Positions 1-10,400 of a DNA stretch of 64,000 nucleotides are shown piece after piece. Position 1 is the first letter of the stretch; the number at the start of each line of letters is the position of its first letter. This stretch comes from Allium sativum. Taxonomy: Eukaryota > Streptophyta > Magnoliopsida > Asparagales > Amaryllidaceae. The DNA lies in the NCBI GenBank assembly GCA_030737875.1, contig CM060915.1, positions 903,580,177-903,644,176 of the forward strand, given 5' to 3'. A program made the position numbers and the translations under genes. The notes beneath the pieces were generated by a model that worked only from the letters and a program-made list of their open reading frames with translations, was not told the origin of the DNA and did not search any database.

Positions 1-599
1 AATAATCTATATTGAACTTAAAGTGATGATAATCATATTGTGTAACATTTGTGGATGCAGGGAGACAGGTTGGAGGAATCCAACTGGATTCCTTAACAGT
101 TATTTTACTGTGATTTATATATTGTGTTATATAATGTGATATATAATCTGTGACGATTATATGTGTTTGGACGATATTGAACATCGTGATTTGATATGAT
201 TGAATACCATAACATACCGAAATGTTGATAAAGGGATTTTCAAAGTGATATTGAAAATAGAATATTTATAAAATGGGATATTTATAAATAAGAGATATTT
301 ATAAAGTGGAATATTTATAAATAAGAAATGTTTATAAATTGGAATATTTATAAATAGGAGATATTCAAAAAGGAAATAATTACAAACCATTTTCTTTTTG
401 AATGGAAAGGCCTGTGTGGCGGGTTTGGGGATTTTCCCGATGCTCCCGTTACAAAGGAGGTTATGGCGAATTTTTCAGAGAATTTAAGGAGTTAGAATAT
501 TTCAAGAATAAATTTGAAAAGGAAATATTTGTAAACCATTTACAAATAGAATTGAAAAGGAAACGTTATAAAAAGGAACATTTATAAAGTGAAGAACCG

Positions 600-2180
600 T
601 TACGAAATAGTAAATCTTTATAAATGAATAAACGTTGTTAAAAGGGAATCTTTTCAATGGATAAACGTTATCAAAAAAGGAGAAATCGAATATGGTCTTC
701 GAAGTTAGTTAATCGAATATGGTATTCGAAGTTAGAAATCGAATATGGTATTCGAAGTTAGTTAATCGAATATGTTATTCAAAAGGGGTTAGTCGAGTCG
801 AGTTATTCAAATAGAGTTAATCAGTTAGAGTTAATCAGTTAAGGTTAATCCAAATGAGTTGTTATCTCGTACGACTGCTAGCGTAATTCGCAGGGCTGTA
901 AATAGCCTAAGGCGGTCGGATGTTTCCTGAGGGAATCAGGCGTAACCATTGTGATCGCTGCGATCTAGAGTCAAGCGAATGGAGTTAAATCGAATATCAG
1001 TTATTCAATATGAGTTATCACGTTAAGTTATCAAGTCAAGATGATTGGATTAAGTGATTAAGTTAAGAAAACCGAGTTAAGATAATCGAGTTAAGTTAGC
1101 AAGTTAAGTTATCAAGTCAAGATGATCGAGTTAAGTGATTAAGTTAAGATAATCGAGTTAAGATAATCGAGTTAAGTTAGCAAGTTAAGTTATCAAGTCA
1201 AGATGATCGAGTTAAGTAAATAAGTTAAGTAAATCGAGTTGAGTTAATCGATTATGGTAAGTCAAACCAAGTCAGTATAATCGAGTGGGTGGAACCAAGT
1301 ATTTGAAAAGAGATGTATCGAATATAAGTTATTCGAAGAGAAGAGTAATCGAATATAGTTATTCGAGAAGAGAAATCGAATATAGTTCATTCGAGAAGAA
1401 TTATCGAATATTGGTTATTCGAAGCGAGATAATCGAATATAAGTTATTCGAAGTAAGATAATCGAATATTGGTTATTCGAGAAGAAGTTATCGAATCTAG
1501 TTATTCGAAAGGACTTATCAAATATAGTTATTTGAAAGTAGTTATCGAATACAGTTTATTCGAATAGAGTTAGAAGAGTTAATCGAATACACTTTATTCG
1601 AATAGAGTTAGAGGAGTTATCGAATATAGTTTATTTGACAGAAGTTAAGTGAAAAAGAATAAATCGATTAGAGTTAAATCAAATAGAGTTAATCCAATAG
1701 GGTCAGTCCAATAGAGTTAAGAGAAGAGGAGTTAATCGAATATAGTTTATTCGAATAGAGAAAAGGGGTTAATCGAATATAGTTTATTCGAATAGAGAAA
1801 AGGAGTTATCGAATATAGTTTATTCGAATAGAGTAAATGAGTTAATCGAATATAGTTTATTCGAATAGGGTTAGAGGAGTTATCGAATATAGTTTATTCG
1901 ACAGGAATTAAGTGAATTGGTTAAGTTAACCAAAGTGAATTAGTCGAGTTAATCAAAGTGATTAGTTCAGTTAATCGAGATAAGTAAATCAAGTTAGGTT
2001 AATCGAGTTGAATTAGTCAGTCGAGTTAATAAATTGAGTTAGTCAAACCAAGTAAAACCAGTTAGAGTTAATTAATTAAGGTTGACCAATTAGAGTTGAT
2101 CGGTTAGAATTAACCCGTTAGAGTTAATCAATCAGAGTTAATCAAATAGAGTTAAGTAAAATTAGAACTGACTAGAGATT
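600..2180. repeat. Degenerate array of short palindromic units (TCGAATA...TATTCGA)
   Basis: About 1.6 kb consists of irregular units of 13-35 bp in which TCGAATA is followed by AGTT or AGTTT and then TATTCGA, mixed with GAGTTAATC and GTTAAGTTATC units. Each unit is nearly self-complementary. A shorter version of about 0.5 kb occupies the same place in both LTRs of element A (9370-9900 and 33600-34110, reversed). The array is part of the LTR and has grown about threefold here. No ORF of interest crosses it. Confidence 0.8.
1060..1230. repeat. Two-copy tandem repeat of about 81 bp
   Basis: Inside the larger array, the run starting GATAATCGAGTTAAGTTAGC at 1081 recurs at 1162 and is followed by the same downstream sequence. 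This is a higher-order duplication of the short GTTAAG/ATCGAG units. Confidence 0.7.
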
Positions 2181-3395
2181 AGTAAATTGAATGGTTTTCT
2201 AAGTGCCTATCTGATGTTGGTTTCGGCCTTCGGAATTTATACTTAGGGAATTGTTCTCATACTAGTTTACAGTCAGGGACTGATAGTTGGGGAAGAGTAG
2301 TGATTTGTAAATAAGCAGATGGAAACGTTTCCAGTGTTAATAACATATATTTTCTAAACATAGAAAATAACGCAATGTGAATATATATATATATAGATAT
2401 ATGTTGATGATTTGATCGATATAATTTCCATCTGGAAATAATATCGTTGATTGCACACTTGTTTTTCTTTGATAGTTAACTCACAGACTATCGAAGTTTT
2501 GACCATTTTAACGTTGTTAATATGGAGAGACCGGTTGGATTATTATCCAAAGAACCACTCTGTATTGGCATAAACGTTGCGAATCATATATGCCAAAGTT
2601 AATTGAAGACGGAGTAAAATGCAAGGGCTGTTGTATAAGTCTTAGATAACAGTGACTAAGATGGATATACTGAATAGTGCCTTCGGTTTGTCCAGTCCCA
2701 GGACAACTTGTATGGACGAAGGTCTGACAGAGTATATCCAATGGATCGCGTAAATTGATCTGTTCAAACGTATTCACGTTTGGTGGCGGAGGAATTCGTT
2801 TCTCTTAGCTGTATACCCGTGTTATTTTTGGATAAGTCAATTTGTGATTTGGCGGGTATGACGATGTGACGTTCTAAGTGAATGAGGATGAATTATGAAT
2901 GAATGTCTGACAGAGTATTTCCAGAAAGGTCACGTACATTGATTTCTTCAACTATACCAAGAGTGGAAGCGGAGAAGGAAACTTCTTTAGCTAACATGTA
3001 ATGTACTGTTGTAGACGTCAATTAGTGATTTTCGATGGATCTGACAATGTGGCATTCGAAGTGAATCTGATGTGATGATAAAGCGTAGCTTCTAGCCTCA
3101 TCAACCGGTAAATGACAGAAATCGGGCAGGCAGCATGGCTAAGTCGGTCGCACCGAAGTAGGGTGTATAATCACCTATCTAGAGAATATTCATTTGTTTC
3201 TTAAATCTATCAATGCTGTCCCATATATATACGGGAACGGTTGCTGATCCCAACCGTTGGTGATGTACATTCGATACACTCAAGCGAAATGAGTGGTCGG
3301 TCATGTGTGGCTGAGTTGCAAGATGTTATTGTTGAACTCCAGTGTATCGTTCCTAGAGTACACTGATCGGAAGGTGGTTCCATACCTTTGTAATT

Positions 3396-4120
3396 GTTTC
3401 ATGTCTTCTAATTGATTAGGGAATTCTTTAATTTTTGTAAGTGTACGTGGTTGTAATTTTATGTCTTCACTACCTATGGTTATGCCTAAGAAAACTATTT
3501 TTTGTACATCAATAATTGCTTTTTTAGCAGAAAGAGTTATTTCTCTTTTAATACAGGTATCTATAACTAAATTACAGTGTTTAATAACGTCTTCTAGATT
3601 GTCAGAAAATATTAAAATATCATCAACATATACAATACAGTAATTATCATGTTTTTTAAATACTTCATCCATTCTTCTTTGAAATATTTGTGGTGCTTTT
3701 TTAATTTAAAGGGCATAACCAACCATTCATATTGTCCTTGTGGGCAACTGAATGCATACATGGTATAGATTCTTCTGTTAATTTTATTTGCCAAAATCCA
3801 CTTTTACAATCCATTTTTGTAAACCATTTTTTATTTTGTATTTTGTTTAACAATACTTCTTTATTTGGTAAATGGTATCCATCAATGATTGTAACATCAT
3901 TTAAAGCTTTATAATTAAAAACTATTCTAGCTTTACCTCTAACAATTTCACTATGTTTTCTAACTATAAATGCAGGAGAACTATGTGGACTGTTAGATGT
4001 TCTGATTACTTCTAATTCTAAAAGTTCCTTAATTTGGACCTTAAAATTCTTCTAAAGAATATTTCATAGGTCTTACTCTTATTATTTTATTAGGATCTTT
4101 TAATTTTATTGCTGCTAATG
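3396..4120 (-). pseudogene. Pararetroviral reverse transcriptase, truncated
   Basis: Reading leftwards from about 4120, the frames give RT motifs of the caulimovirid type: the palm segment with the first catalytic Asp near 3810 (KMDCKSGFWQIK), the [12 protein letters not shown] motif near 3740, and the YVDD box at about 3619-3630 followed by ILIFS. A further conserved FLG motif lies near 3490. The frame changes at least three times (around 4050, 3800 and 3660), so no continuous protein is encoded. The domain stops after the KQLQR segment at 3396, where LTR sequence takes over in the same frame by chance. The RT connection, thumb and RNase H are missing. In the virus this enzyme copies pregenomic RNA into DNA. 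The family call is firm; the genus is not. Confidence 0.87.
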
Positions 4121-4212
4121 TTTTATCTTTATCCCAAGCTGCTAAATGATTTTCATTATAGTTTCTCTAAATCTTTCTTTAATATTTTCAAGAGAATCAA
4201 TGCTTTTATGTT

Positions 4213-4650
4213 TCAATAACGGTATTTTTTCAAATTTAGGATATCACTACGCTGTCCTGGTGTAGGTTGATAACTTGGATCAACAACATATGCTTGTTTA
4301 AGTCTGGGTGCTAAAATTGGTGTTCTGCATGGTGTAGTAAATATAATATGTTCTGTTAACTGGGTCATAGATTGATATGCTAGGCAGAAATCATTTCCTA
4401 ACAATATGTTTGTACCTTGAACATTACTAGCCCATAATTTTGGTATACTAATTTTTATATTTCCCATTGTAAAGTGGACATTAACCGCTTAATATTTATA
4501 ACAAATTTCTTTTTCTTGTATATCTAAAGCAACTATAGAAGATCCATCTTGAATCCACTACTTTTATGGTAAAATATTTTTTTTGCACAAAGATATTCCT
4601 GATCCTGTATCTATATATGCATTTAGTTTTATTGGTTGGTAATAAGGTAT
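4213..4650 (-). pseudogene. Pararetroviral aspartic protease (DTGSG domain)
   Basis: The frame near 4600-4650 reads a retropepsin active site, YIDTGSG, followed by ISLCKKNILP, the usual Caulimoviridae protease pattern of D-T-G, then LC, then a proline. About 110 codons later, near 4400, comes the C-terminal ILLGNDF motif that closes the retropepsin fold. Stops at about 4560 and 4490 separate the two parts, so it is broken. It sits directly upstream of RT, where the protease that matures the polyprotein is expected. A second protease-like domain lies immediately upstream at 4663-5120. Confidence 0.75.
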
Positions 4651-4662
4651 TTCTACAGTTCC

Positions 4663-5120
4663 TTAAATGTATGTGTAATATGGTGAGGCGACTACTGCCT
4701 TTTTTATATGTTGTTTATCAGTTCTTAGAAATTCATATTGATCTAACTGTATAAATGAATGTTTTAAGATAAAAGTATATTTTGTAATAAATTTCATTTC
4801 TAGTAATATTTCATTTTTTGCTAATTTATCATCTATTAACATTTCCATTTGTATTGGCAGGACTTTCCTGCTTCTGTCTACGAGTGATAGTCTTGCTTCT
4901 ACATTTTTTCCTAATACATGTATTTGTCCAAAATAATCTATATATTTATAAGGATTTTGTATAGAATTGTATGGGTATATTTGAACTAGAAAGGAATTAA
5001 TATGAGAGGATGCTGCTCCTATATCTAAGAGCATATTTACTTCTTTGTTATCTAAAAAACCTTGTATACATAATTGTTTATTTGATTCTATTAGATTTAA
5101 TTTATCTAGAGGTTTAAATT
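4663..5120 (-). pseudogene. Second retropepsin-like domain (DIGAAS)
   Basis: An open frame of 123 codons from 5034, extendable upstream in frame to about 5110, begins with a substrate-like strand and an active-site-like LLDIGAASSHI motif. About 75 residues later comes NEILLEMKFITKY, in the position of the hydrophobic-hydrophobic-Gly motif of retropepsins, with E where G is usual. The spacing matches the downstream DTGSG domain, so this looks like a diverged extra copy or a separate protease-like module between movement protein and protease. The catalytic Asp is kept, but T is replaced by I. Function is unknown; it could be a spacer domain of the polyprotein. Confidence 0.55.
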
Positions 5121-6049
5121 CTATTTTTTTTGCTGAGAAGATATATTTATATCTCTTAATTGATCAGAAGCAGATGCTTCATTATCATAACATATTCTAA
5201 AAGAATTTCTGCTATGTGATTTTATAGTTGGTTGGGTTTTATATCTATTTTTCCTTTGAAGAATTAATTCTTGCGGAAAATATAACTCTTCATGTTTTAG
5301 TTTTATGGGATGTATAACTTCACATATACCAGAAAATGGTTTAGCTATATTAATGTTTTCTTTTTTGAATTTCTTTGTAGTGATATGATGTCTAGTTGTA
5401 CAGGCTGTAATACTACATATTTTACTTTCTGGAGGTATTTTAAGTCTTTCAATTTTATGATACATTGTAAGTCCTAGTTCTATATTTTGGTCAGATAATG
5501 AAATTGCAAAATCAGGAAATATTCTCATTTTTATCGTTTGATATGAAAATTTTCCTCTTATTACACCTAGCAAGGCGTCTTTTGCATCATGAAGTATCCT
5601 ATCATCTAATATCCAGAATGGAGAAGGAACATTCATCCCTCTTCTACATGTGCTTTTTGTAATAAGTTCTATTCCTCCTAGATGTAACCATTTTACTAGT
5701 TTATTGAATTCTTTTGAAAAAAAATCCTATCTTCTTTTATTGCCTTTTGTTTAAGTAATTTTAAAGGAATTTCTCCTTCCATAGTAAAGACATCTATAGG
5801 TTGTTCAGAGGTTTTTATAACATATTTTTCTTTAGATATATATCTTATTAGTGGCATTTCATAACATTCTTCTCTTGAAAGTGTATGTTTTATTTTTTCT
5901 ATTTGATTATATTTTTCTTCTGATATTTGTATGGTTTGTTCATATCCAGTTTCATCATTTTTGGTCTTAGAGATTTCTGAAGATTCTGATGTTGAAATTA
6001 GATTTGTTTCCATAAAAGGTTGTTGTTCTATATTGGTTTCTTCATTCAT
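5121..6049 (-). pseudogene. Pararetroviral movement protein
   Basis: Two frames make up this region. The upstream part (6049-5696) starts with a Met, is rich in Ser/Glu for about 80 residues, then reaches the MEGEIPLKLL segment typical of the start of the plant viral 30K-superfamily movement core. A poly-A frameshift near 5710 moves the frame to 5700-5121, which continues the core with a conserved ILDDRI motif and a beta-rich stretch including GKFSYQ and FPDFAISL. The family moves virus between cells through plasmodesmata. The start codon lies three bases after a double stop that ends the upstream frame (see 6056-6725). Another poly-A frameshift near 5110 leads into the protease-like domain. 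Assignment is from motif pattern and position. Confidence 0.68.
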
Positions 6050-6055
6050 TTATTA

Positions 6056-6725
6056 TTGGAATTCTTTTTCAATATCTTCTGAGTTATCAGACATAGTACT
6101 TCCACTATCAGTAGATGAGATTTTAGAAATAATTTCTTTTGGTTCTCTTTCTTTTACTACTGTTATCTTTTTTAATGCATCCATATATGTTTGGACATTA
6201 TATTTTTCTCTGCTAAAAATGTGTATTTTTCCATTATTTTTCTCACTTATTATTACATTTTGTCTAGTTTTAATGACACTATATGTTTTATGATAAAAAA
6301 TATGTTTATATGGAATAACCTTTCTATGTTTAGGTTTTTGTTTTATATTTTTCTTATCCAGTGTTCCTTAAATTCTAGAATATCATATGGTACAGGTTTC
6401 TTGATTAGTTTTTCATATTTTTCATTGCATTGTTGTAAAATATTTTGAGAATTTGTTCCTAACATTTTAACATTCACCACGCTTTGTCTATGTGGTTTAT
6501 AACTATACTCTTCTTCAGTTTCTGTATCAGTGTCTGATTCAAAGTCCGAGACTAATTCATATATTTCTACATCAGAATCATATTCAGTTTCTGATTGTAT
6601 AGGCATTACTTGTTTAGAAAATAAGCGGAATGCTTTTACTGCAGTTTTCTTATATTTTTCTTTTTCTGGGTACTCATTAGCATAATGTCCTTATTGCATG
6701 CCCAACATCTACATGTTTTTTTAGT
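6056..6725 (-). pseudogene. Zinc knuckle and acidic C-terminal part of capsid ORF
   Basis: The frame near 6690-6725 shows the start of a CCHC knuckle (CRCWACNK). After a one-base frameshift the knuckle continues as GHYANEYP, the last Cys having become Tyr. The next frame (to 6343) is strongly acidic and Ser/Asp/Glu-rich. A stop near 6345 is followed in one open frame down to 6056, also ending in a Ser/Asp-rich segment, and closed by tandem stops TAATAA. Knuckles of this sort bind viral nucleic acid in the coat protein. The last ORF without its own Met is therefore read as the tail of the capsid/P1 polyprotein rather than a separate gene. Confidence 0.65.
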
Positions 6726-7186
6726 TACATCTTTTCTATTTTTAAACTTTTTTCTTTTAAAATATCTTTTCTTTCTAAAATTAGGTGGTTTAGTTTCTTT
6801 AATTTGGCTGGCCTAAAATATTTTTAAAATTTCTTTTTATATTTTTTACCAATTGGATTACATCCTCATTGGGTTGGTACTTCAGAGGTTTCACAAGCCA
6901 AAACCTTTTGTTCAGAATATTGTCTAGCACTTCCTATTAGAGATTGTTGCATACAATAGTAATCAGTTTTGTCTTTAGTAAACTTCATTTGTATTCCTAA
7001 GCATGGAAATATATCTGGATTATTTTTAAGATAATTTTTATAATCTTTTGATAATATGTTTTCCCGAGGTAAAGGTAGTTTTAAGAAATATAAAGATAAT
7101 ACATTTTCCATTGTACCTTCATCTGGTGCAGATGCATAATAATATTTAGCAAATTCACAATTACATCCATGTATGTATTTTAAATC
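6726..7186 (-). pseudogene. Pararetroviral capsid protein core, 5'-truncated
   Basis: From about 7186 leftwards an open frame reads a GCNCEF...YYYAS segment and then the CP core, with KLPLP, a conserved Tyr-rich helix, FPCLGIQMKF and a CMQQ-type segment, before a stop at 6866. A lysine-rich region and another stop lead to the zinc knuckle. This is the usual order in caulimovirid coat proteins: core, basic stretch, CCHC. The start of the gene is cut off at the TA-rich MITE boundary near 7187. Confidence 0.72.
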
Positions 7187-7385
7187 CTATATATATAAGC
7201 GCATTCAATGGCACCTCAAATAATGAGCACCCCATTTGCCCCTCTCTCTCCATCTTTCATTTATTATAAATTAAGCTAGTGGAAGGAGAAAGAAGTAGGG
7301 CAGGGAGAGAGAAACAGAATGTGTGGTGGAAATCAGAAGGCATTTTGGGGTGCTGCACTATTTCGGGTGCCACTGAACACGCACC
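7187..7385. mobile_element. MITE hairpin (MITE1)
   Basis: The segment is a long imperfect inverted repeat. The left arm near 7203-7250 (AATGGCACCTCAAATAATGA..CACCCC) pairs with the right arm near 7340-7380 (GGGGTGCTGCACTATTTCGG..TGCCACT), and purine/pyrimidine-rich inner arms also pair. It has no coding capacity and is bounded by TATATA on both sides. A related arm lies at 36593-36690 (MITE3). Confidence 0.7.
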
Positions 7386-7417
<32 letters not shown>

Positions 7418-7440
7418 GTGTGTGTGTGTATATATATATG
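7384..7440. repeat. (TA)n and (TG)n microsatellite
   Basis: A tract of about 28 bp of TA repeats, then TGTGTGTG, then TATATATATA separates MITE1 from MITE2. Confidence 0.95.
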
Positions 7441-7478
7441 AGTAGCGTTCCGCTACACCTCTTATTTTGCACGTGAAC
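7441..7478. mobile_element. MITE2, left arm (split by element A)
   Basis: The arm starting AGTAGCGTTCCGCTACACC and ending CACGTGAAC is the inverted complement of 36540-36582. The rest of this hairpin lies at 36415-36582, on the far side of element A. Confidence 0.8.
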
Positions 7479-10400
7479 TGTAATGACCCGAAAATCTGGT
7501 CCAATTTGAGCTGACCAAAAACACAAGTCCAACCCCAAATTAAACTGAAAATCAGGAAATTAGTAGAAAGAAAATAGAGGGTGAGGAAAGATAAGATAGA
7601 AACTTAGAATAGAAGAAGAAGAAGAACACAACATCAGAGTAACACGAACCTCACAGCGGAATGAATAACATATAATATATATAACATAACTTGAAATATA
7701 CATCTGTACTTGAATATACATCATTATCAAAGTACAACACTTACAACACAGCGAAAATAACTATAGCTATATGATCCTGAAGCCTCCTGCCCAGCTCTTC
7801 AGGTATATCTGTAAATCCTGACTACTTGACTGCCCGTACAGAATTGGGCACTCAAGAGTTTAGGGAAAACAAACAAAATAAACTCCGGGTTAGTCGTGGG
7901 AATGGTATGAGTAAAACAGTTTAAAACAGTTTGAACAAGTAAACGATATCTCATAAGACCACGCCGTATAACGGAACGGGTTTTTCCCTTATGAGAATCC
8001 AGATTATCTTTATAACAAAAATCTTTTGATATTATAATAACGTCTATCAACCACAATATAATAATCATCTAGCAGAAACGCTTTCGTCTCACGTTCTACA
8101 TATATAGTATACAATCAAAACCGCAAGCACGTATCGGGTAATGGATTTCCAACTATGACAAGGTATGGAACCACCTTTCGCTAGTGTATCTCTAGAAAGG
8201 AATACACTAGGTTCAACAAGAACATCTTGCAACCCGGCCACACATGACCGACCACTCATTTCGCTTGAGTGTATCGAATGTATATCACCAACGGTTGGGA
8301 TCAGCAACCGTTTCTCGAATGGGACAGCATCAACAATAGATTTTTAGAAGTAAATGAAACTCTTGATCAGGTGATTATACACCCTACTTCGGAGCGACCG
8401 ACTTAGCCATGCTGCCTGCCCGATTTCAGTCATTTACCGGTTGTGAGGCTAGAAGCTACGCTTTATCATCACACCAGATTCACTTTGAATGCCACATCGT
8501 CAAATCCATCAAATCACCGATTGACGTCCTCAACCATACATTATGTGTTAGCTAAAAGAAGTTTCCTTCTCCCTTCTACTCTTGGTACGGTTGGAGAAAT
8601 CAATATACGTGATCGTCAGGAAATACTCTGTCAGTCATCCGTCCATACAAGTCATCCAGGAACAAGATGAACCGAAGGCACTATTCAATACATCCATCTT
8701 AGACACTGTTATCTAAGACTTATACAATAGCCCTTGCACTTTACTCCGTCTTCAATTATCTTTGGCATATATGATTCGCAACGCTTATGCCAATACAGAG
8801 TGGTTCTTTGTATAATAATCCAACCGGTCTCTCCATATTAACAACATTAAATGGTCAAAACTTTGATAGTCTATGATTTAACTATCAAAGAAAAACACGT
8901 GTGCAAACAACGATATTATTTCCAGATGGAAATTCTATCAATCAATCATCAATCATATATATATCTAAATATATATATATATATATATATATTCATATTT
9001 CCTTACTTAATTTTCAACGATTGTTTCCCTATATTCAACATTTCTTATTTTCTAAATTTAGAAAATATATTTTATTACCCTTGGAAAACATTTCCATTTC
9101 TTGTTTTCTATATCAGAAAACACTTCTGGTTCTTATTTGAAAAACATTTCCAAAACTCCTTCATTGGCTTAGACAGATGTTTAAACAAACCATCGCGATG
9201 CCAACTCAAACCATTACGCTTATTAACTAAATTCCTTTCCAACCTTCACTATCGAACCTTAACCATTCCTTAGTTAAAATGGAGTCAATCAAGTTGGGGT
9301 AATACAACCTCTCATACCTTAACTAAAAACGTTTCTAACCTTGAAATAGACAAAGTTCACCTTTTTAATTCTTTAACAACTTCCTTACGTAACTCTCCTT
9401 CGAATCATCTCTTATTCGATAATTCTTTCCTTCGAATAAGGTATATTCGATAACTCTATTCAATTTACTCTATTCGACTAACCCTTATCAATTAACTCTA
9501 TTGGACTAACGCTATTGGATTAACTCTATTGGACTAACGCTATTGATTTACCCGTTTCACTTAACTCCTTTCGAATAAACTATATTCGGTAACCCCTTTA
9601 ACTCTATTCGAATAAACTATATTCGATAACTCTATTTAAATAACTCTAGTTCGATTTAACTCTATCGATTAACTAAATTCGATAACTCCTTCGAATAACC
9701 AAATTCGATAATTCCTTTCGAATAAGCTATATTCGATTACTCATTTCGATTAAACTAACATCGATTAACTCCTTTCGAATATCTCTGATTCGATTAACTC
9801 ATTTCGATTAAACTAACATCGATTAACTCCTTTCGAATATCTCTGATTCGATTAACTCATTTCGATAACTCCTTATTCGACTAACTCTAATCGATTTATT
9901 CTATTTATTCTAACAAATAAATATTTCCTTTATTATAACTTATCCTTCGATTTTATAATTATTTTCTTTTATAAAAACCCTTTTCCTTTTCTATATAAAA
10001 TCCATCGATTTTATATAAATAATTCATTTCCAAAATACACTTTGAAAATCCCCTTTCCCACATCCAGTATTTCTTATGGTGTTTAACATACCATATAACA
10101 ATGATAAATATCGTCCAAACACACATAATCAACAACAAATTATATATCACATCATATATCACAATATATGAATCACAGTAAAATAAATGTTGAGGAATCC
10201 AGTTGGATTCCTCCAACCTGTTTCCCTGCATCACAGATGTTAAACAATACAGATAACATCACTTTCAGTTCCATATGATATATTCTGTTAAACAGAATCA
10301 ATATAGAAATTCAACTAACCAACTAGCAGTTCAATCAAACAGTCAACGCATAGTCAATCATCCAATATTTAACAGTTTTAAAAATACAACATGAAATTAT

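Larger units (their letters stand above)
1..3395 (+). mobile_element. Truncated family-A gypsy LTR
   Basis: This stretch is the reverse complement of most of the element A LTR, so it lies on the plus strand while A lies on the minus strand. Landmarks shared with A are the block at 45-115 (A: about 10190-10260 reversed), the block at 2520-2780 (A: 8630-8830 reversed) and the end at 3240-3395 (A: 8165-8300 reversed). Both ends are lost: the 5' end lies off the window, and the last 690 bp or so of the LTR is missing because the sequence switches to pararetrovirus coding DNA after about 3395. The fragment is 1.3 kb longer than the matching part of A because of the repeat array at 600-2180. It also holds a block at 2200-2290 shared with the solo LTR C near 30960, which A itself seems to lack. 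Short ORFs at 402-587 and 2517-2777 are not considered genes. Confidence 0.8.
3396..7186 (-). other. Endogenous pararetrovirus (Caulimoviridae) remnant
   Basis: A continuous 3.8 kb minus-strand segment encodes broken pieces of a plant pararetrovirus. From right to left these are the capsid core, a zinc knuckle and acidic region, the movement protein, two retropepsin-like domains, and reverse transcriptase up to just past the YVDD box. Capsid ahead of movement protein resembles cavemovirus/solendovirus-type genomes rather than petuvirus or florendovirus order; that placement is inference. Every domain carries frameshifts or stops, many at poly-A runs, so it is a dead insertion. The right end abuts a TATATATA tract and a MITE. 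The left end is fused directly to a family-A LTR. RNase H, transactivator and intergenic promoter regions are absent. Confidence 0.88.

Noticed and set aside
8851..9273. 140-codon ORF in A 3' LTR (related 33119-33502)
   Set aside because: It crosses a (TA)n tract and LTR sequence, and the two LTR copies differ in frame and length.
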